A DNA stretch of 5,568 nt, taken from the NCBI GenBank assembly GCA_003529705.1, contig DPVA01000163.1, forward strand, positions 8,845 through 14,412, read 5' to 3'. A program made the position numbers and the translations under genes. This document shows positions 1 to 5,568 of the stretch, in pieces. Each line of letters starts with the position of its first letter. Within the stretch, counting starts at the first letter, position 1. The notes under the pieces are model-generated. The model was not told the DNA's origin, did not search any database, and worked only from the letters and a program-made list of their open reading frames with translations. Source of the stretch: Gammaproteobacteria bacterium. GTDB lineage: Bacteria; Pseudomonadota; Gammaproteobacteria; Arenicellales; UBA868.

Positions 1-1
1 G

Positions 2-394
2 GCAGCGGAAAAGAAACGCAAAGCCGAGGCAGAAAGAAAGCGCAAAGAAGCGGAGAAAGTCAAAAAGGCCGAGGCGGCCAAAGCCCAGCGCGAACTTGAC
101 GAAAGCGATGCCGTGTCGGCTTTCGGTGCAGTGGCCTGGGCCATCAAGGAGCAGGTCAGCAGGAACTGGAGTGAGCCAGGCGATTTTTCCGGACTCAGCG
201 TTGAGTTTCTCGTCAAGGTAGACCGGGAGGGCAATGTGCTGTCTGTGAAAATGACCCGCAGCAGCGGCGATGCTCGTTTGGATGATTCGGCGGAAAATGC
301 TATTTTCAAGTCATCCCCCCTCCCATTTCCGGGAGAGGCACGTTTTTACGAATATTTGAAAGAATTCAACTTTATCTTTAAACCCGAATCATGA
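2..394 (+). CDS. tolA: TolA, C-terminal part (5' end outside window)
   Basis: TolA is the inner-membrane-anchored arm of the Tol-Pal system. It is energised by TolQ-TolR and reaches across the periplasm to TolB and Pal. Seen here: 130 codons, open at the left edge and ending in TGA. The first ~30 residues are a Lys/Ala/Glu/Arg-rich run without Pro or Gly, matching the end of the long helical domain II. Residues ~38-130 form the globular domain III, with an NW near the start, a segment like GxVLSVKxxRSSG, then a D..AENAI..SSPLPFP segment and a terminal FxFKPES. These are family hallmarks. An ATG or GTG inside the frame is not the real start, because the frame is open to base 2. tolB follows within 20 bases, so the two are surely cotranscribed. 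The N-terminal membrane helix and most of domain II are not in view. Confidence 0.95.
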   Translation, partial: AAEKKRKAEAERKRKEAEKVKKAEAAKAQRELDESDAVSAFGAVAWAIKEQVSRNWSEPGDFSGLSVEFLVKVDREGNVLSVKMTRSSGDARLDDSAENAIFKSSPLPFPGEARFYEYLKEFNFIFKPES

Positions 395-403
395 TCTCTA
401 GAT

Positions 404-408
404 GGTGA
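404..408 (+). promoter_or_regulatory. Likely ribosome-binding site of tolB
   Basis: GGTGA matches part of the Shine-Dalgarno consensus and lies 5 bases before the ATG at 414. The alternative ATG at 402 has no recognisable site upstream. This favours the 414 start. Confidence 0.5.
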
Positions 409-413
409 CCTCA

Positions 414-1736
414 ATGAAAGGTTTTCAAAAAGCGCTGGCTCTGATTTTTGCAGCCGCAACGATATTCATTCAGCAGAGTGTGGCCGTAGCTGCCCTGACG
501 ATCGAAATCACCCAGGGCGAGAGATCAGGAATTCCGGTGGCTGCAGTTCCTTTTCGTTGGCAGGGCACAGGTGACCCGCCGGAGGATTTGCGCGCAATTG
601 TTGCGGCCGATTTGCATCGATCAGGAAGATTTGACCTGCTATCGACGGCAGATTATTTGAGTACGCCGAGTGAAGTTTCCGAGGTGCGTTATAAGGATTG
701 GCGACTTATCAAGGCAGAGTCACTGGTGATCGGTCGTATTACCGAGAAGGGACCGGATGAGTTCGAAGTCAGTTTTCAGTTGCTGGATGTCTATCGGGAA
801 CGGGTCAAAGTAGGTCTGCGCTATACAGCGAACGCCGGACAGTTGAGGCAGGTGGCGCACCAGATTAGCGACCGGATTTTCTACGAGATGACCGGGATCA
901 AAGGGGCGTTTGATACCCGGATCGCTTACGTCACGATGCAACTTAGCGATACCGGCGACCGGGTGTACCAGTTGATGATTGCCGATTCGGATGGCCACAA
1001 TGCCCAGCAGATTCTCAAGACTACCAATCTGCCGGTGTTGTCTCCGGCTTGGTCACCCAATGGCCAATGGCTGGCTTATGTTTCCTTCTCAGATAACACG
1101 TCCGGCGCCAATGTGTGGCTGCAGGACATTGGTACCGGTACCCGGCAGCCAGTCGCCAGTTTTGACGGCTCGGCCAGCGCGCCCGCGTGGTCGCCGGATG
1201 GGAAGTCGCTCGCGTTGACAGTATCCGCCAACGGCAATACCGATCTCTATATATTGGGTGTCGCATCAGGAGAAATTCGTCGACTGACTAAACATCCAGC
1301 TATTGATACGGAGCCGGCCTGGTCCCCCGATGGACGATATCTGGTCTTTACCTCTGATCGCAACGGTCGACCCCATATTTACCGGGTAAGTCGAAATGGA
1401 GGCAAGGTGGAGCGCCTGACGCGTGAGGGTAAGGAGAATGCCGGCGCCTCCTACGATCCGAGCGGTAAGCGGTTGGTGTTGGTCACCAATCGTGGGCAGG
1501 GCGCGGGTTACCAGATTGGTGTATTCTATCCAGAGAGTGGTAGAACTGACGTGCTGACAGACGGTACACTTGACGAGTCGCCGACATTCTCGCCTAATGG
1601 CGCAATGATCCTGTATGCGACCCAGATGGGAAGGGATGGTGTCCTCGCCGCAGTATCTGCGGACGGTCGCGTCAGACAGGTGCTGAAGTTGACCGAGGGC
1701 GATGTACGGGAGCCGGCGTGGGCCGCAAGTCGCTGA
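414..1736 (+). CDS. tolB: TolB, periplasmic beta-propeller of the Tol-Pal system
   Basis: TolB is a soluble periplasmic protein that binds Pal through its propeller and TolA through its mature N-terminus, helping keep the outer membrane attached and constricting at division. Seen: 440 residues, close to the E. coli length. Residues 1-27 are a Sec signal peptide (MKGFQK, hydrophobic core, AVAA cleavage region). The mature N-terminal domain has the family segments IPVAAVPF and IVAADLHRSGRF, and ends in the conserved TGIKGAFDTRIAYV. The C-terminal propeller shows regularly spaced PD40-type repeats: SPAWSPNG (210-217), SAPAWSPDG (255-263), TEPAWSPDG (299-307), AGASYDPSG (343-351), ESPTFSPNG (388-396) and a last EPAW (433-436). 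An in-frame ATG at 402 would add four residues. I prefer 414 because GGTGA precedes it and the n-region then looks typical. tolA ends 19 bases upstream, consistent with one operon. Confidence 0.97.
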   Translation: MKGFQKALALIFAAATIFIQQSVAVAALTIEITQGERSGIPVAAVPFRWQGTGDPPEDLRAIVAADLHRSGRFDLLSTADYLSTPSEVSEVRYKDWRLIKAESLVIGRITEKGPDEFEVSFQLLDVYRERVKVGLRYTANAGQLRQVAHQISDRIFYEMTGIKGAFDTRIAYVTMQLSDTGDRVYQLMIADSDGHNAQQILKTTNLPVLSPAWSPNGQWLAYVSFSDNTSGANVWLQDIGTGTRQPVASFDGSASAPAWSPDGKSLALTVSANGNTDLYILGVASGEIRRLTKHPAIDTEPAWSPDGRYLVFTSDRNGRPHIYRVSRNGGKVERLTREGKENAGASYDPSGKRLVLVTNRGQGAGYQIGVFYPESGRTDVLTDGTLDESPTFSPNGAMILYATQMGRDGVLAAVSADGRVRQVLKLTEGDVREPAWAASR

Positions 1737-1826
1737 GACGGATAAGTTTAGAGGAGTGCAATTAAGGGTCGAGCGGTAAAAAGCTAGTGACTAACGGTTT
1801 AATGAATTTAGTGAAGGAGTGCGAGG

Positions 1827-1846
1827 AAGCTGGACTCAGCTTTTTT
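1827..1846 (+). terminator. Hairpin with T run in the tolB-pal gap (possible terminator or attenuator)
   Basis: AAGCTG and CAGCTT form a perfect 6-bp stem around a GACT loop. Six T residues (1841-1846) begin inside the right arm. G-U pairs could lengthen the stem at the base. The shape is that of a weak intrinsic terminator. It sits after tolB and just before the pal ribosome-binding site, so it could attenuate read-through, protect an mRNA end, or be incidental. The stem is short and partly AT, so strength is doubtful. Confidence 0.4.
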
Positions 1847-1858
1847 CGGTCTGAACAT

Positions 1859-1863
1859 AGGAG
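1859..1863 (+). promoter_or_regulatory. Ribosome-binding site of pal
   Basis: AGGAG lies 7 bases before the ATG at 1871. It decides the pal start over an in-frame GTG at 1787, which would put 28 extra residues in front of the lipoprotein signal peptide. Confidence 0.8.
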
Positions 1864-1870
1864 ATTGACG

Positions 1871-2425
1871 ATGCGAAGATTCTGGACGATTTTACTGGTG
1901 CTCTTTCTCGGCGCTGCGTTGGCTGGTTGCGCTGCCTCAAAGAAAAAAGGTGGAACGGTTGAAGTTGAGGATGCCACCATTGGCGGCAGTGGCTCGGATT
2001 TCACTACGGATGCTTCCGCATCGGGTGTTGAATCAGATGATGCGACCGCCGGCGAGATCATCACGATCGACCAGGATGAGACTGATATCAGCGATCCGTT
2101 GGGGAAGCGGGTTGTGTATTTTGATTTTGATAGCTCCAACCTGACCCCTGAAGCACAGCGGATCGTTGAGGCGCACGCACAATACCTTTCCGGTAACCCC
2201 GGGATGGCGGTCGTCCTCGAAGGCCACGCCGATGAGCGCGGTACACGTGAATATAACCTCGCTCTGGGCGAACGACGGGCAAATGCCGTCAGCCAGATCT
2301 TCCAGGCACTGGGAGTTGCCCCAGATGCGATTCGTACGATCTCTTATGGAGAAGAGCGGCCGATATCGATGGGTCAGGATGAGAGCGCCTGGTCACTCAA
2401 TCGCCGCGTCGAAATTCTTTACTAG
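1871..2425 (+). CDS. pal: Pal, peptidoglycan-associated outer-membrane lipoprotein
   Basis: Pal is anchored in the outer membrane by lipid, binds meso-diaminopimelate of peptidoglycan through an OmpA-like domain, and is mobilised by TolB and TolA at the division site. Seen: 184 residues. MRRFW plus a hydrophobic core leads to the lipobox LAGC, with the lipidated cysteine at residue 20. The next residue is Ala rather than Asp, as expected for export to the outer membrane. Residues ~21-78 are a flexible Ser/Gly/Asp-rich linker. The OmpA-like domain starts at VVYFDFD (81-87), followed by EGHADERGT (117-125) and YNLALGERRANAV (128-140). By family knowledge, the Asp of HADERG (D121) and an Arg of the GERRA segment contact the peptide stem. 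It ends in NRRVEILY. The start is fixed by AGGAG at good spacing. The protein is slightly longer than E. coli Pal (173), mainly through the linker. It lies 134 bases after tolB. Confidence 0.97.
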   Translation: MRRFWTILLVLFLGAALAGCAASKKKGGTVEVEDATIGGSGSDFTTDASASGVESDDATAGEIITIDQDETDISDPLGKRVVYFDFDSSNLTPEAQRIVEAHAQYLSGNPGMAVVLEGHADERGTREYNLALGERRANAVSQIFQALGVAPDAIRTISYGEERPISMGQDESAWSLNRRVEILY

Positions 2426-2477
2426 CCAATTGTGCCCTGCTGAGCGCGCCTCGCGATCGACATCGGATTGGTTGGTC

Positions 2478-3131
2478 GTGAGATGCCAGTTGTTCAGCGT
2501 CTTACGGGATTTAGGGGTAGCACGTCAGATCTTTGCCTTCTGTATCTGGGTGTTGGCGGTTCCGGCGCTAGGTCAAGCGCAAGAATTAGGCAACAAAGAC
2601 AAAGAGTTAAATATTAGCGCTCAGCCGGTAACTGCCTTATCGTCGGTGGAGGTTGGCTCCGGTTCAGGTAGTTCACATACGGTCACCATTCTTTCGGTGG
2701 TGTCACGCCAGTCGTCAGATTCGAGCTCGTCTGATGCAATAAGTATCGAAGAACAGAGTCTTTATGACGGTGCATTAGAACGATTTCAGCAAGCACGCTA
2801 CCTTGATGCCGCTCAGCAGTTCGTTGGCTTCCTTACGGATCACCCGCACAGCGCACTCGCAGACCACGCGTGGTACTGGCTGGCAGAGTCCCGCTATCTT
2901 GAGCGCGGCTTTGATGATGCGGTCACCGCGTTGACCACCCTGCTCGACTACTTCCCCGGAAGTGTTCTCAGCGGGGCCGCGCAGTTAAGGCTGGGTTACA
3001 GTTATTATGAGTTGCGCCGATATCCGGAAGCACGAAAAGCGGTTGAAAGCCTGCTGGAAGGGTTCCCTAATGGTGATCTTGCGGTTCTTGCTAAAGGACT
3101 GCTGGAAGAGTTGAAGGCACAAGGCCATTGA
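2478..3131 (+). CDS. cpoB: CpoB/YbgF-like periplasmic TPR protein of the Tol-Pal cluster (start uncertain)
   Basis: CpoB (YbgF) is a periplasmic TPR protein that links Tol-Pal to PBP1B-dependent peptidoglycan synthesis. Seen: a frame ending in TGA whose last ~125 residues (93-217) hold about three tetratricopeptide-like units. Each pairs a Y..A/ERF-type helix with a following helix, with PHSALADHAWYWLAES and the closing LRLGYSYYELRRYPEAR typical of the family. With the GTG at 2478 the product is 217 residues. It begins with a long n-region, a hydrophobic segment (~17-31) and a probable signal cleavage after GQA (34). Residues 35-92 are Ser/Gly/Val-rich without heptads, so the coiled-coil trimerisation segment of E. 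coli CpoB (about 263 residues) is absent. No ATG exists in frame between the pal stop and the signal region. TTG at 2430, 2472 or 2490 are alternatives, and none has a convincing ribosome-binding site. The position right after pal supports the name. The function of this short form is inferred. Confidence 0.85.
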   Translation: MRCQLFSVLRDLGVARQIFAFCIWVLAVPALGQAQELGNKDKELNISAQPVTALSSVEVGSGSGSSHTVTILSVVSRQSSDSSSSDAISIEEQSLYDGALERFQQARYLDAAQQFVGFLTDHPHSALADHAWYWLAESRYLERGFDDAVTALTTLLDYFPGSVLSGAAQLRLGYSYYELRRYPEARKAVESLLEGFPNGDLAVLAKGLLEELKAQGH

Positions 3132-3143
3132 TCGTCGTCGTTT

Positions 3144-3587
3144 TTATTTCCGGTCCCGATGAAGACTGAGACGTCTGACGGCCTCCGCGAGATCCGGAGA
3201 GGTGAGGCTGTCAGCGGTCTCAGCGAGCAAATCAGCCGTTTCCGAATCCAATGCTCTTGAGGATAGTTTTGCGTTCGTCGCGGGCGCCGGAGTGGCACGC
3301 GGACGAACCTTGATCTTCAACATGCTGACCTCCATATTGGCGCGGTGAAGCGCGCTAAGTATCTCCTCCTGGCGCCGCCTGACAGCATCACCCCAGACAG
3401 GAGAGTCTGCAATAACTTGCCAGCAATCCTTGCCAGGCCTGACGACGGTGTGCTGGGAAATGTCTTTTCCGGAGGCTGCGCGCCAGGCGGTCTGCTGCGT
3501 GTTCGTCGCTCTCATGGTGACACCGCGTTCAAGTCCCGGGACATCAGCAATCAGACTTCCTACCCGAATGAAAGGATTGTCGGCCAT
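3144..3587 (-). CDS. dciA: DciA-like DUF721 protein, predicted DnaB helicase loader/operator
   Basis: DciA proteins (DUF721) interact with the replicative helicase DnaB and serve in place of DnaC/DnaI-type loaders in many bacteria. Seen: 147 residues on the minus strand, ATG to TAA. The N-terminal two thirds match the DUF721 pattern: a W.A.SG.DI..HT segment (AWRAASGKDISQHT), a CWQVIADSPVWGDAVRRR strand-helix segment with the family's conserved W, an EEILSAL helix, and a closing basic strand (MLKIKVRPR). After a Pro/Ala-rich linker, the tail has the typical L.S......LL...A......P.LAEA.RRL helices. A second ATG (residue 25, preceded by GGTG) is possible, but the upstream residues FIRVGSLIADVPGL resemble the usual N-terminal helix, so the longer form is kept. 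The start has no strong ribosome-binding site. The gene is convergent with cpoB (12-base gap) and divergent from secA. The family is assigned by motif reading, and the loader role is inferred from homologues. Confidence 0.82.
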   Translation of the reverse strand: MADNPFIRVGSLIADVPGLERGVTMRATNTQQTAWRAASGKDISQHTVVRPGKDCWQVIADSPVWGDAVRRRQEEILSALHRANMEVSMLKIKVRPRATPAPATNAKLSSRALDSETADLLAETADSLTSPDLAEAVRRLSLHRDRK

Positions 3588-3687
3588 GATAAAATTTAAC
3601 TCTTTCGCAATGTGTTTCTACAGCATGAGTCCAGCACCCTTGGCCGCGGCCTGGGTGCTGTGTGGTGCTAACCGTACGCCCATTTAA
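3586..3687 (+). CDS. Possible 33-residue leader ORF upstream of secA
   Basis: This is a small frame beginning [13 protein letters not shown], followed by a hydrophobic Ala/Pro/Leu stretch and ending CGANRTPI then TAA. AAAGGA (3571-3576) lies 9 bases before the ATG and could be its ribosome-binding site. The stop is 22 bases before the secA ATG, which itself has no clear ribosome-binding site, so translational coupling is conceivable. The start codon overlaps the dciA start on the opposite strand (shared CATG). The peptide does not contain the SecM arrest motif (FxxxxWIxxxxGIRAGP) or an RAPP/RGPP motif. No homologue is recognised. The same frame is open further upstream as an antisense shadow of dciA, so it may be chance. 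Treat as a candidate only. Confidence 0.22.
   Translation: MIKFNSFAMCFYSMSPAPLAAAWVLCGANRTPI
3632..3660. repeat. GC-rich inverted repeat in the dciA-secA intergenic region
   Basis: CAGCACCC (3632-3639) and GGGTGCTG (3653-3660) are perfect 8-bp arms. Between them, GGCCGCGGCC (3642-3651) is itself palindromic, so an RNA from either strand could fold as an 8-bp stem, a small TT/T internal loop, a 3-bp stem and a CGCG tetraloop. No T run follows on either strand, which argues against a simple intrinsic terminator. The downstream GGTGCT (3664-3669) can pair with AGCACC (3633-3638) as an alternative. It could be a leader-RNA structure for secA or dciA, or a protein-binding operator. The function is unknown. 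Confidence 0.6.
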
Positions 3688-3709
3688 CCACTTTCAACAG
3701 ATTGATTCG

Positions 3710-5568
3710 ATGTTCAGCAAGGTAGCAACCAGAATTTTCGGCAGTCGCAATCAGCGGCTTCTGCGCAAGATGAGCACTCTTGCCGAAAAGATTAACGCAC
3801 TTGAACCTTTGCTTGAGGTGCTTTCTGACGAAGAACTCAAGGCGAAAACAGTCGAGTTTCGTGACCGCTCGGCTGCGGGTGAGGGGCTCGAGGAACTTCT
3901 GGCTGAAGCCTTTGCCGTAGTCAGGGAGGCGTCGCGGCGTACACTTAAAATGCGCCACTTCGATGTGCAACTGATCGGCGGGATGGTCCTTAACGACGGC
4001 AAGATTGCGGAGATGCGTACTGGAGAGGGTAAAACGCTAGTGGCGACCCTGCCCGCGTACCTTAACGCGGTCTGCGGCAATACTGTTCATGTCGTCACGG
4101 TAAATGACTATCTTGCCCAACGTGACGCGGACTGGATGGGCCAGATTTACGGTTATCTTGGCTTGTCGGTCGGTGTGGTGCTCTCGGGTCAGGACAATGC
4201 GACGAAACGCGCTGCTTACGCCTGCGATATTGTCTATGGGACCAACAACGAGTTCGGATTTGATTATCTGCGTGACAACATGGCCTTTAGCGCTGACGAC
4301 CGCGTTCAGCGTTCGCTGGATTTTGCGGTGGTTGACGAGGTTGACTCAATCCTGATTGACGAGGCACGCACGCCACTGATTATTTCGGGACCTGCTGAAG
4401 ACAGCAGTGATCTCTATACCCGGATCGATAAGATCATTCCGGCCCTCGAACGCCAGACTCCCTCAGATAAACCCGGTGATGGTCAGGAGGAAGAAGAAGG
4501 TCCCGGAGATTTCAGTGTCGACGAAAAGACCCGCCAGGTATCACTGACTGAGGCTGGCCACGAAAATGCAGAGCGCCTGCTTGCTGAGGCGGGTCTGCTT
4601 GATGAAGACTCGAGTCTTTATGATGTTGGCAATATCAGCCTCATGCATCATCTCTATGCGGGGTTGCGCGCGCATTCGTTGTTTCAGCGTGACGTGGACT
4701 ACATTGTCCAGGACGGACAGATTGTCATTATCGATGAGTTTTCAGGAAGAATGATGCCCGGGAGACGCTGGTCGGAGGGGCTGCATCAGGCGGTCGAGGC
4801 CAAAGAGGGTGTGTCGATACAACAGGAAAATCAGACGCTTGCGTCTATCACTTTCCAGAATCTCTTTCGACTCTACGGCCGGCTTTCCGGGATGACCGGT
4901 ACCGCTGACACCGAGGCTGTAGAGTTTCAGCAGATCTATGGGCTTGAGGTGGTAGTTATTCCAACTAATCAGCCAATGGTTCGCGAAGATATGTCGGACT
5001 TGGTGTACCGCACACAGAAAGAAAAATTCGCGGCCATAATTGATGATATCAAGGCCTGCCGTTCAAGAAATCAGCCGGTTCTTGTTGGGACCGCCTCAAT
5101 CGAAACCTCGGAGTACCTGTCGGGACTGTTGAGTAAAGACAAGATTGATCACGAGGTGCTGAATGCAAAGCAGCACGAGCGTGAAGCACACATTATCGCC
5201 CAGGCTGGCAAACCGGCTGCGGTGACGATCGCCACCAATATGGCCGGGCGTGGCACTGATATTGTGCTGGGCGGTAATGTGGCGATGGAACTGGACGCGA
5301 TCGGTGATGATCAATCGGAGCGCGCCAAACTGGTCGAAGCAGAATGGCAGGTCCGCCATCAGCAGGTAGTCGGTGCAGGCGGTCTGTATGTGCTTGGGAC
5401 TGAGCGCAATGAGTCACGCCGGGTCGACAACCAGTTGCGTGGGCGCTGTGGACGGCAAGGGGATCCCGGAGGAAGTCGCTTTTATCTTTCGCTTGAAGAC
5501 AATCTGCTGCGGATCTTTGGATCGAACCGGGTATCTGGCCTGATGGAAAAACTCGGTATGGAAGAGGG
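3710..5568 (+). CDS. secA: SecA, preprotein translocase ATPase (3' end outside window)
   Basis: SecA is the cytoplasmic ATPase that pushes unfolded preproteins through SecYEG. Seen: 619 complete codons, still open at the right edge (E. coli SecA has 901 residues). The start at [16 protein letters not shown] aligns with the E. coli N-terminus. Nucleotide-binding domain 1 has Walker A MRTGEGKT (102-109, catalytic-type Lys108) and the DEVD box (209-212), followed by [16 protein letters not shown]. The preprotein cross-linking domain covers roughly 225-375 and includes a slightly long acidic loop ([11 protein letters not shown]) before FSVDEKTRQ. Nucleotide-binding domain 2 shows [46 protein letters not shown] and the arginine-finger region [15 protein letters not shown] (from 577). 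The helical scaffold and wing domains and the zinc-binding C-terminal tail lie outside. No Shine-Dalgarno sequence is obvious before the ATG. No secM is upstream. Divergent from dciA. Confidence 0.98.
   Translation, partial: MFSKVATRIFGSRNQRLLRKMSTLAEKINALEPLLEVLSDEELKAKTVEFRDRSAAGEGLEELLAEAFAVVREASRRTLKMRHFDVQLIGGMVLNDGKIAEMRTGEGKTLVATLPAYLNAVCGNTVHVVTVNDYLAQRDADWMGQIYGYLGLSVGVVLSGQDNATKRAAYACDIVYGTNNEFGFDYLRDNMAFSADDRVQRSLDFAVVDEVDSILIDEARTPLIISGPAEDSSDLYTRIDKIIPALERQTPSDKPGDGQEEEEGPGDFSVDEKTRQVSLTEAGHENAERLLAEAGLLDEDSSLYDVGNISLMHHLYAGLRAHSLFQRDVDYIVQDGQIVIIDEFSGRMMPGRRWSEGLHQAVEAKEGVSIQQENQTLASITFQNLFRLYGRLSGMTGTADTEAVEFQQIYGLEVVVIPTNQPMVREDMSDLVYRTQKEKFAAIIDDIKACRSRNQPVLVGTASIETSEYLSGLLSKDKIDHEVLNAKQHEREAHIIAQAGKPAAVTIATNMAGRGTDIVLGGNVAMELDAIGDDQSERAKLVEAEWQVRHQQVVGAGGLYVLGTERNESRRVDNQLRGRCGRQGDPGGSRFYLSLEDNLLRIFGSNRVSGLMEKLGMEE

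Noticed and set aside
1131..1142. 12-base palindrome GGTACCGGTACC
   Set aside because: It lies inside tolB and encodes an ordinary GTGT turn. It is a tandem of a 6-base palindrome with no matching context.
1787..1870. In-frame GTG extension of pal by 28 residues
   Set aside because: It would bury the lipoprotein signal peptide. The ATG at 1871 has AGGAG at 7 bases and a classic n-region.
1762..2139. 125-codon open frame on the minus strand opposite pal
   Set aside because: It mirrors the pal coding frame, has no ribosome-binding site or recognisable domain, and pal is certain on the other strand.
3183..3199. CTCCG/CGGAG inverted repeat near the dciA 3' end
   Set aside because: Short 5-bp arms within coding sequence and no T run on either strand, so it is not supported as a terminator.
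3345..3599. Plus-strand open frames opposite dciA
   Set aside because: Antisense shadows of the DUF721 gene with no family features. Only the last part past 3586 is kept as a candidate leader.
3586..3687. The leader ORF as a true SecM homologue
   Set aside because: Too short, no signal peptide of SecM type and no FxxxxWIxxxxGIRAGP arrest sequence. Only an analogy of position remains.
3588..3709. Promoter elements for secA or dciA (for example TAAAAT at 3590, and TTGAAA on the minus strand near 3691-3696)
   Set aside because: None has a matching partner box at 16-18 bases, so no promoter can be supported by reading alone.
3668..4080. Minus-strand open frames opposite the secA start
   Set aside because: The plus strand is unmistakably SecA with Walker A. 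The minus frames have no domain or start signals.

Overview
The window looks like chromosomal DNA of a gammaproteobacterium, an assignment by inference. It carries the end of a tol-pal envelope cluster in its usual order (tolA, tolB, pal, cpoB), a DUF721/dciA-family gene, and a secA whose landmark residues fall at or near their Escherichia coli numbers. A dciA homologue divergent from secA is an arrangement known from pseudomonads and relatives. There are no mobile elements, tRNA or rRNA genes, or CRISPR repeats, and no stretch over 300 bases lacks a gene.

Left part (2-3131, + strand): the C-terminal 130 residues of TolA, complete TolB, complete Pal and a short CpoB/YbgF-like protein. These form the Tol-Pal machine. 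TolA spans the periplasm, TolB is a soluble periplasmic beta-propeller, Pal is an outer-membrane lipoprotein that binds peptidoglycan, and CpoB couples the system to peptidoglycan synthesis during division. tolA and tolB are nearly contiguous. A 134-base gap before pal holds a hairpin with a T run. The CpoB-like protein lacks the N-terminal coiled coil of the E. coli protein and has an uncertain, non-ATG start.

Middle (3144-3587, - strand): a DciA-like (DUF721) protein, predicted partner of the replicative helicase DnaB, convergent with cpoB and only 12 bases from it.

Right part (3710-5568, + strand): the first 619 codons of secA, open at the window end. The 122 bases between the dciA and secA starts hold the strongest unexplained signal. 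A 33-codon open frame, preceded by a Shine-Dalgarno-like AAAGGA, ends 22 bases before secA and contains a GC-rich inverted repeat (8-bp perfect outer arms). The right-hand strand has an alternative partner just downstream. secA itself has no clear ribosome-binding site. This is a candidate secA leader (an analogue of SecM in logic only), but it rests on sequence layout alone.

Everything else appears to be ordinary core-genome content.
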